From Bacteroidota bacterium (GTDB taxonomy: Bacteria > Bacteroidota > Bacteroidia > Cytophagales > Cyclobacteriaceae), in the NCBI GenBank assembly GCA_016191555.1, contig JACPVX010000013.1:1-64000 (forward strand): DNA of 64,000 nt, written 5' to 3'. Numbering within the stretch: the stretch's first letter is position 1; every line of letters begins with the position of its first letter. This document shows positions 58,356-64,000 of the stretch, piece by piece. The translations under genes were made by a program, and so were the position numbers. Below the pieces are notes generated by a model. That model did not search any database, had not been told where the DNA came from, and saw only the letters and a program-made list of their open reading frames with translations.

Positions 58356-59852
58356 GTGGAGCCAACTCACTTTATTTCTACCAAGACACTTACGCTCAAT
58401 GACCTGGATCATATCCTGCATGGTCATTCGAAAATTGCATTGTCAGAGGAAGCAACACAAAAAATAACACGCTGTCGCGAATACCTGGATCAAAAGCTCA
58501 GTTCATCGGCAGTTCCTATTTATGGTATCAATACAGGATTTGGATCGCTCTACAATAAAAACATTCCCACAGATCAACTAGAACAACTGCAAGAGAATCT
58601 CGTCATGTCACACGCGTGTGGCACTGGGCCGGAAGTGCCTCGCGAAATTGTTTTGCTGATGTTATTTTTAAAAGTGCAGTCGCTGTCGTACGGCAATTCT
58701 GGTGTTCAATTATCAACCACCCAGCGATTGGTGGATATGTTTAATCAGCGCGTGCTCCCTAAAATATTTGAGATGGGTTCGCTTGGAGCATCTGGCGATC
58801 TGGCTCCATTGGCACATCTTTCGTTGCCGTTAATCGCGCGAGGTGAGGTACACTACTTAGGAAAAATTTACCAAAGCGATGAAGTGTTGAAATTGTTGGG
58901 ATGGAACTCACTTCACTTCAAAGCGAAGGAAGGATTGGCGTTGTTGAACGGTACTCAGTTTATGAGTGCCTACGGCACCTGGTGTTTGCTGCATGCGCAT
59001 CGAATCCTAAAACTAACCAACCTGATCAGTGCGTTATCGATCGATGCATTTGACGGTCGGGTGGAGCCATTCGATTCATTAGTCCACGACATTCGCCCAC
59101 AGAAAGGACAAGTGAAGGTAGCGAGTGAAATAAAAAAACTGCTCGCGGGTAGCCAGATCATTTCGCAACCTAAAAAGCATGTTCAAGATCCGTATTCCTT
59201 TCGATGCATTCCACAAGTGCACGGTGCCAGTTGGGATGCCATTCAATATGTAACCGAAGTATTCCTCACGGAGATTAATTCGGTATCAGACAATCCAAAC
59301 ATTTTTCCGGAGGAGGATCGGATTATCTCAGCTGGTAATTTTCATGGGCAACCATTGGCTTTGTCTCTAGACTTTCTTGCAATCGCATTAGCTGAATTGG
59401 GAAGCATTTCTGAAAGAAGAACATTTCAGTTGATTTCAGGAGCGCGCGATTTACCCCATTACCTTGTGGCCAATCCGGGTATTAACTCCGGCTTGATGAT
59501 TCCACAATATACAGCCGCTTCATTGGTAAGTCAGAATAAGCAATTGTGTACACCTGCATCGATTGACTCCATCGTTTCTTCCAACGGGCAGGAAGATCAC
59601 GTAAGTATGGGTGCTAATGCCGCAACGAAGGCTTATCGCATCGTGAACAACTTATACTCTATTTTAGCTGTGGAATTGATTACGGCAACGCAAGCCCTGC
59701 AATTCAGAAGACCGCTGCAAACATCGACTACACTCGAACAGTTTGCGAATACTTTCCGGCAAGCTGTGCCGTTTATAGAGCGAGATCGGGTATTACATGA
59801 TGATATGGTGCGAGCAGAGAAATTTTTGAAAGAAGTAAAATTAAACGATTGA
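58356..59852 (+). CDS. hutH: Histidine ammonia-lyase
   Basis: 498 residues, GTG start. The MIO cofactor tripeptide is A145-S146-G147 in GSLGASGDLAPLAHLSLPL, preceded by YGINTGFG (56-63) and NLVMSHACGTG, where the SH pair is the histidine-selective position; FHGQPLALSLDF and SSNGQEDHVSMGANAA follow. It makes urocanate from histidine. Other hut genes are not near, so a histidine pathway must be scattered, or the enzyme serves another aromatic amino acid. Downstream gene start overlaps its stop (TTGA). Confidence 0.92.
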   Translation: MEPTHFISTKTLTLNDLDHILHGHSKIALSEEATQKITRCREYLDQKLSSSAVPIYGINTGFGSLYNKNIPTDQLEQLQENLVMSHACGTGPEVPREIVLLMLFLKVQSLSYGNSGVQLSTTQRLVDMFNQRVLPKIFEMGSLGASGDLAPLAHLSLPLIARGEVHYLGKIYQSDEVLKLLGWNSLHFKAKEGLALLNGTQFMSAYGTWCLLHAHRILKLTNLISALSIDAFDGRVEPFDSLVHDIRPQKGQVKVASEIKKLLAGSQIISQPKKHVQDPYSFRCIPQVHGASWDAIQYVTEVFLTEINSVSDNPNIFPEEDRIISAGNFHGQPLALSLDFLAIALAELGSISERRTFQLISGARDLPHYLVANPGINSGLMIPQYTAASLVSQNKQLCTPASIDSIVSSNGQEDHVSMGANAATKAYRIVNNLYSILAVELITATQALQFRRPLQTSTTLEQFANTFRQAVPFIERDRVLHDDMVRAEKFLKEVKLND

Positions 59853-61735
59853 AGAAATTCATATTCATATTGATTTTATCAGCTATCGCCTTCTATGGTC
59901 ATGGGCAATATGTCAGTGAAGGAGGGCGGTTCAGCGTGGATAACATCAGAGGGTGCGCACCGTTTAAAATCACGATCACGTCTACCAGTCTGGTGGTCGG
60001 AGCAAATTGCACGCCCTGCAATATGGATTATCTGGGCAATAATACTACGCAGCAAAACTTGCTCACATTTACTTATACTAATCCGGGTACTTATCGCATG
60101 TCGGTAAATTATCCCAACTCGGGTCCCGACTTCCTTAATGTTACTGTTGATAATAATATTCAACCTCCCTTTGAGGTTTACACTTGTTCTGGTTCTCAAG
60201 TTTCCCTCAAAATTACCGATCAGACCTACGATCAATATTTTGTAGATTTTGGTGATGGTTCTCCTTTGTTGCCCATCATCAAAAGCAATAATCAAGTAGC
60301 ACAGTACACGTACGGTTCTGCGACTCCTGTTACCATCAAAGTAAATGGCAAGAAAAACAATGCGGCTAATAATTGCAGTTCAAAAAACGTCAGTTTCACT
60401 CCGGTCGCTACGTTACCCATTCCCCAAATTACGCAACTAACGGCTGTAGATGCCTCCACTTTAAAATTGGATTTTGCGCAACCAGTGAATGTCCAATACA
60501 AACTGGAAATGGCTACGAATACTCAAGGGTTTGTTCAATTGCAATCCTTGTATGGAGTGGCCACAACAACCATCACGAACCTTAATCTGGATAACAACTA
60601 TTACTGTTTTCGATTGAGCTCCTACGATCCATGTAACTTTCAAAATAACTATTCTCAAACTATCTGTAGCCACAAACTATCAGTAACGCCACAAAATGGA
60701 AAGAATAGAATTGACTGGCCAACCAATACTATCGGAGTATCTAATGTTGATATTAAGAGAAACAACACGCTTTACCAGAATATCAATACGGGGATAAAGA
60801 TTTTCTTTGATGATATTGATGTGGTTTGCAGAACGGATTATTGTTATCAATTAATAAGTAATTATTCATGGAACGGTAAAAGTGTTTCCCTTACTAAGTG
60901 CGGCAAAGCTTTTTCATCCAACATTCCGCCTACCATCACCAATGCAACATCGGTAGTAGAGAGTGAAGGAGTAAAAATTAGTTGGATACAGCCGCCCTTG
61001 TTTACAGCTGCAAATTATTCCCTTCTAAAGGCAACAGGCACCGGCAGTTTTAATTTTTACGATAATTCGCTCGTAACAAATTATCAAGACAAAGCATTTA
61101 CAGTTGGGGCAGATCAATGTTATAAGATTAACTATGTAGACAATTGTGACAACCGGAGCCTTAACACCAATCCTATTTGTCCTATTCAGCTAGCGGGTGA
61201 ATTAAGTGATGAGAACAAAGTGACATTGACTTGGAATGCTTACACCGGTTGGAATTTAGGTGTAAAGAGCTATCAGATTTTAAAGTACGACCAATCCGGT
61301 AATTTGATTGGTACCATTGATCGAGGATTAAACTTGTCGTATTCAGAAACGGATGTTGATCTGGCTAATCAGGTTGTTTTTTTTAAGATCGTTGCCAAAC
61401 CAAATGAAGTAACCTTAGCGTCATCTGAATCGAATCAAATTGAATTAGCAAAGCCGGTCAACTTATTTTTCCCAACCGCTTTTACTCCTGATCGCAAAGG
61501 CCCCACAGCCAATGAAACTTTTAAGGTACAAGGACAATTTATTAAAAAGATGGAGCTTTCCATTTTCGATCGTTGGGGAGCAGTTGTATTTTATACTGAG
61601 AAAGGAGAAGCCTGGGATGGTTTTCAAAATGGTCAGCCAATGCCTATTTCTACCTATGTGTGGGTCGCCAATGTAACCGATGTGTCGGGTAAAACCTATA
61701 AGCGAAGTGGCACGGTTGTGCTTATGCGCAAATAA
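59849..61735 (+). CDS. Secreted protein with PKD/fibronectin-like repeats and CHU_C sorting domain
   Basis: 628 residues, TTG start overlapping hutH. Signal peptide (FIFILILSAIAFYGHGQ), a PKD-like domain with Cys-rich start (GCAPFKITITSTS, YFVDFGDGSPLLPI), several fibronectin III-like domains (residues 180-530), and a C-terminal CHU_C/T9SS type B domain (LFFPTAFTPDRKGPTANETF, IFDRWGAVVFY, TYKRSGTVVLMRK). Surface or secreted protein exported by T9SS; ligand unknown. Confidence 0.9.
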   Translation: MKKFIFILILSAIAFYGHGQYVSEGGRFSVDNIRGCAPFKITITSTSLVVGANCTPCNMDYLGNNTTQQNLLTFTYTNPGTYRMSVNYPNSGPDFLNVTVDNNIQPPFEVYTCSGSQVSLKITDQTYDQYFVDFGDGSPLLPIIKSNNQVAQYTYGSATPVTIKVNGKKNNAANNCSSKNVSFTPVATLPIPQITQLTAVDASTLKLDFAQPVNVQYKLEMATNTQGFVQLQSLYGVATTTITNLNLDNNYYCFRLSSYDPCNFQNNYSQTICSHKLSVTPQNGKNRIDWPTNTIGVSNVDIKRNNTLYQNINTGIKIFFDDIDVVCRTDYCYQLISNYSWNGKSVSLTKCGKAFSSNIPPTITNATSVVESEGVKISWIQPPLFTAANYSLLKATGTGSFNFYDNSLVTNYQDKAFTVGADQCYKINYVDNCDNRSLNTNPICPIQLAGELSDENKVTLTWNAYTGWNLGVKSYQILKYDQSGNLIGTIDRGLNLSYSETDVDLANQVVFFKIVAKPNEVTLASSESNQIELAKPVNLFFPTAFTPDRKGPTANETFKVQGQFIKKMELSIFDRWGAVVFYTEKGEAWDGFQNGQPMPISTYVWVANVTDVSGKTYKRSGTVVLMRK

Positions 61736-61764
61736 TTTTTTTTGGTTGTAGATCTCTTTCGTGG

Positions 61765-61795
61765 TTTCAACGCCTCATTCTAAAGTGTAACTTTG
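61765..61795 (+). promoter_or_regulatory. Promoter of the YbaB gene
   Basis: -33-like TTTC (61765-61768), 19-bp spacer, -7 TAACTTTG (61788-61795), 21 bases before the ATG at 61817. The -7 box is a perfect match; the -33 has one mismatch. Confidence 0.55.
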
Positions 61796-61816
61796 TCACT
61801 CTAAATTCAGTTGACT

Positions 61817-62152
61817 ATGTTCGATATGATGAAAATGATGGGCAAGATGAAAGAGGTGCAAAGCCGCTTAAAGGAAGCCCAGGATAATTTGGCAAAGATT
61901 ACCGCTAGTGGCGAATCAGGCGGAGGGATGGTGAAAGCTACTGTCAATGGAAAGAAACAACTGATGGCGGTCGAAATCGATCCGGCTATATTGAAATCGG
62001 AAGATCAGATACTTGTCCAAGATTTAGTGGTAGCGGCTGTAAATATTGCTTCGGAAAAAGCAGAAGCATTAGCAAAAGAAGAATTAAAGAAAAGTACGGA
62101 AGGTCTACTTCCCAATATTCCGGGCTTAGATTTAAGTAGCTTAATGGGATGA
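61817..62152 (+). CDS. YbaB/EbfC family nucleoid-associated protein
   Basis: 111 residues from the ATG at 61817 (a TTG two codons earlier is possible). Start MFDMMKMMGKMKEVQSRLKE, GGGMVKATVNGKKQLMAVEI, and the final LPNIPGLDLSSLMG are characteristic. YbaB dimers bind DNA and often sit next to dnaX and recR, which are absent here. The next gene overlaps its stop by four bases. Confidence 0.93.
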   Translation: MFDMMKMMGKMKEVQSRLKEAQDNLAKITASGESGGGMVKATVNGKKQLMAVEIDPAILKSEDQILVQDLVVAAVNIASEKAEALAKEELKKSTEGLLPNIPGLDLSSLMG

Positions 62153-63177
62153 CCGAAGTAGCTGTTGTCATCCTCAATTATAACGGGAAGAAATTCCTGC
62201 AACAATTTTTGCCCTCTGTAATCAACCATAGTCCCAATGCCGAAATTATTGTTGCAGACAATGGGTCAACAGATGATTCTATTACTTTTTTAGCTAAAGA
62301 ATTTCCCTCTATCCGAGTTATTAAAAGCAATCAGAACTTAGGTTTTTGTGGAGGCTATAATTTTGCCTTAAAGCAAGTTGACGCTAAATATTATGTTTTG
62401 CTCAATTCAGACGTGGAAGTTACACACGGCTGGATAGATCCGATCGTTCAACTTTTTGAAAGTAATCCCAGCATTGGGGCGATTCAGCCTAAAATACTTT
62501 CAAAACTCAAACCCGATGAGTTTGAGTATGCGGGTGCAGCAGGAGGGATGATTGATTCGCTCGGCTACCCCTTTTGCCGTGGTCGTATTTTCGATCACAT
62601 GGAAAAAGAGCAGGGGCAATACAATGATGTCGTTCCGGTATTTTGGGCAACTGGTGCATGTCACTTTGTGAGGGCTTCGCTCTATCATCAATTGGGTGGG
62701 CTGGATGAGGATTATTTTGCGCATATGGAAGAGATCGATTTTTGCTGGCGACTCCAGCGAGCTGGTCACCAGGTGTATTATCACGGGGCAAGTACCGTCT
62801 ATCATGTGGGGGGAGGCACGCTGTCATCCAGCAGTCCACGGAAAACCTATTTTAATTTTCGGAATGGATTGAGTTTGGTTTTTAAGCATCTTCCATTGGT
62901 ACAATTGCTTTGGAAATTACCCTTAAGACTACTTTTAGACTGGGTGGCAGCATCCAAATTTTTGTTGCAGCCATCCATGCCCGATGCGCTAGCAGTTTTT
63001 AAAGCACATGCAAGTTTCTTTTCCGGTTTCCGGAATGAACTTAAGAAGCGCAAGAAATTGAAGAGAGAATTGAAAAATTTCTCCGTCCACGAATTCTACC
63101 CACACTTTTTGGTGATCGATTACTTTTTATTTGGAAAGAAGACGTTTGGAAAGCTTCAGATTAAAAATCCCAAATAG
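62149..63177 (+). CDS. Glycosyltransferase family 2
   Basis: 342 residues. GT2-A features: VAVVILNYNGKKFLQQFLPS, the DNGSTDDS motif, LLNSDVEVTHGWIDPI with the DxD-like SDVEV site, and HMEEIDFCWRLQRAGHQVYY. Rhamnosyl-type transferase relatives share ATGACHFVRASLYHQLGG. It likely works on cell-surface polysaccharide; a C-terminal hydrophobic segment (around 250-275) may contact the membrane. Coupled to ybaB by ATGA overlap. Confidence 0.93.
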   Translation: MTEVAVVILNYNGKKFLQQFLPSVINHSPNAEIIVADNGSTDDSITFLAKEFPSIRVIKSNQNLGFCGGYNFALKQVDAKYYVLLNSDVEVTHGWIDPIVQLFESNPSIGAIQPKILSKLKPDEFEYAGAAGGMIDSLGYPFCRGRIFDHMEKEQGQYNDVVPVFWATGACHFVRASLYHQLGGLDEDYFAHMEEIDFCWRLQRAGHQVYYHGASTVYHVGGGTLSSSSPRKTYFNFRNGLSLVFKHLPLVQLLWKLPLRLLLDWVAASKFLLQPSMPDALAVFKAHASFFSGFRNELKKRKKLKRELKNFSVHEFYPHFLVIDYFLFGKKTFGKLQIKNPK

Positions 63178-63388
63178 TAGTACGCTTCCGCAGATGTGCC
63201 CGCAGGTTCATGAGGAAAGCAAGTGATAAATAGATAATAACGGGCGATCCAAGCGTAAGAAAAGACGCGTAAATAAAGAACAATCGAATGCTGGAAGTGG
63301 CAATACCCATTTTCTCGCCCAGCGCAGTGCAAACCCCAAAGGCATACTTTTCAAAAAAATGCTTAAGCCGGTCGATGAAGACAGTCAT
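63161..63388 (-). CDS. PspC domain protein
   Basis: 75 residues with the PspC domain (KHFFEKYAFGVCTALGEKMG, SIRLFFIYASFLTLGSPVII) and one or two membrane segments. The PspC family takes part in phage-shock-type membrane stress response; here there is only the short PspC unit. Its 3' end overlaps the GT2 gene by 17 bases (convergent). Confidence 0.88.
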   Translation of the reverse strand: MTVFIDRLKHFFEKYAFGVCTALGEKMGIATSSIRLFFIYASFLTLGSPVIIYLSLAFLMNLRAHLRKRTTIWDF

Positions 63389-63516
63389 AATTTCAATCAG
63401 TCAAATCTGTTTACCCCTCCAATTTGTCTTTTTATCGAGAAATCAATTCGAAATGCAAATATAAGTCTATTTGACCACTGCAAAGAAGGCTCAGTTTCTT
63501 ATTTTTTTGAGTATTA

Positions 63517-63547
63517 TTGCAAAAAAAATGGTTCAGGCGTACATTTG
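63517..63547 (+). promoter_or_regulatory. Promoter of the terminal lipoprotein gene
   Basis: -33 TTG (63517-63519), 20-bp spacer, -7 TACATTTG (63540-63547); the ATG is at 63580. Both elements and the spacing fit the Bacteroidota consensus. Confidence 0.65.
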
Positions 63548-63579
63548 CCGTTCCTAAAGATACCCATAATACCAAATCC

Positions 63580-64000
63580 ATGAGAAAATTAGTTTACTCG
63601 TTGCTCATTATCGGAACATTGACGTTCACCAGCTGTACGCTTCCGCAAATGATTAAGATGGCGAAAGAGCAAAAGCTCGAAATCAAGCCAAATCCGCTGG
63701 AAGTTCACAAAGACACAGTTAACTTCGACTTGTCTGGCAATCTTCCTGTTAAAATGTTGAAGAAAGGTACCGTTTACACCCTCAATACTTTTTACAAGTA
63801 TGGTGAAAACGAATTGGCTCTTCCAGGTTTACCTTTGAAAGCTGAAGATTATCCGAATAGCGCTAAGGAAGAAACCAAGGTTTCAAAAGCCTTCATGTTC
63901 CCTTACAAAGACGCATATAAAACAGGTACAATCGAAATCCAAGGTGTAGCTTCTAAAGGTACTAAGTCTAAGACTACTCCTCGTATGCCTTACGCAACGG
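63580..64000 (+). CDS. Lipoprotein, 3' end outside the window
   Basis: 140 codons visible, no stop before base 64000. A lipoprotein signal peptide ends at Cys19 (LIIGTLTFTSC), and the mature part begins TLPQMIKMAKEQKLEIKPNP with a beta-rich region (NFDLSGNLPVKMLKKGTVY). The domain order suggests a surface lipoprotein family of Cytophagales, sometimes joined to OmpA-like domains further on, but that part is not visible. Function not assigned. Confidence 0.75.
   Translation, partial: MRKLVYSLLIIGTLTFTSCTLPQMIKMAKEQKLEIKPNPLEVHKDTVNFDLSGNLPVKMLKKGTVYTLNTFYKYGENELALPGLPLKAEDYPNSAKEETKVSKAFMFPYKDAYKTGTIEIQGVASKGTKSKTTPRMPYAT

Noticed and set aside
63359..63583. 74-codon plus-strand ORF before the last gene
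   Set aside because: It overlaps the PspC start and a clear promoter and has no protein-like pattern.
1..64000. CRISPR array, tRNA, rRNA, insertion sequence or prophage
   Set aside because: The Cas6-like gene prompted a search of all spacers for regular repeats, T-loop motifs and transposase motifs; none was found. Intergenic regions are short and mostly explained by promoters and terminators.

Overview
The window looks like chromosomal DNA of a free-living Bacteroidota bacterium, most likely from the Cytophagales. The evidence is: type IX secretion sorting domains on at least three proteins (two CHU_C/type B, one type A); a gene for the type IX translocon plug protein; a PUR-domain DUF3276 protein; an Hc1-type histone-like protein; many genes preceded by the Bacteroidota -7 box TAnnTTTG; and an absence of obvious Shine-Dalgarno sites. 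The genus cannot be fixed from this sequence.

Layout. 1-4.4 kb: 3' end of a giant secreted repeat adhesin. 4.4-10.2 kb: acyl-CoA reductase (LuxC family) divergent from a ferredoxin, two small membrane or secreted unknowns, a DUF58 protein, DUF3276 with a coupled 31-residue ORF, ychF, a solitary cas6-like gene and a lone antitoxin-like gene. 10.2-16.4 kb: T9SS plug protein, an ECF sigma factor overlapping a dual-membrane anti-sigma/beta-barrel protein, an ABC-F ATPase and a CPBP protease. 16.4-21.3 kb: sugar dehydrogenase-like lipoprotein, DUF2911, dCMP deaminase, lysine-rich proteins including a 21-residue peptide gene, and murB. 21.4-27 kb: tight four-gene operon DUF1800-DUF1501-beta-barrel-lipoprotein. 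27-32.8 kb: HMG-CoA lyase, dprA, a MerR regulator, a CapA-like phosphoesterase and two M23 peptidases. 32.9-38.7 kb: alaS-TonB-like-gatB-thioredoxin run. 38.9-45.5 kb: BlaI/M56 sensor pair, DUF4159, a lipoprotein, a wrecked thyA, a MORN-repeat lipoprotein and a TPR/transglutaminase-like protein. 45.7-51 kb: sdaAB-tolC-hlyD run behind a structured leader, then ppa and a GT9 glycosyltransferase. 51-55 kb: minus-strand run DUF433-DUF5615-accC-DUF1015-maf. 55-64 kb: serine palmitoyltransferase-like enzyme, Hc1 histone, hisS, hutH, a second CHU_C protein, YbaB, GT2, PspC and the 5' end of a lipoprotein gene.

Most of the content is core housekeeping and envelope biology. The parts worth a second look are: the anti-sigma/beta-barrel protein that should span both membranes; the isolated Cas6 homologue lacking the usual catalytic histidine region; thyA with an internal deletion filled by a palindrome; a bulged-hairpin intergenic repeat present twice with a compensatory base change; a leader RNA before sdaAB with two competing pairing partners; and the secreted DUF1800/DUF1501 operon. 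No CRISPR array, tRNA, rRNA, prophage or insertion sequence was seen.
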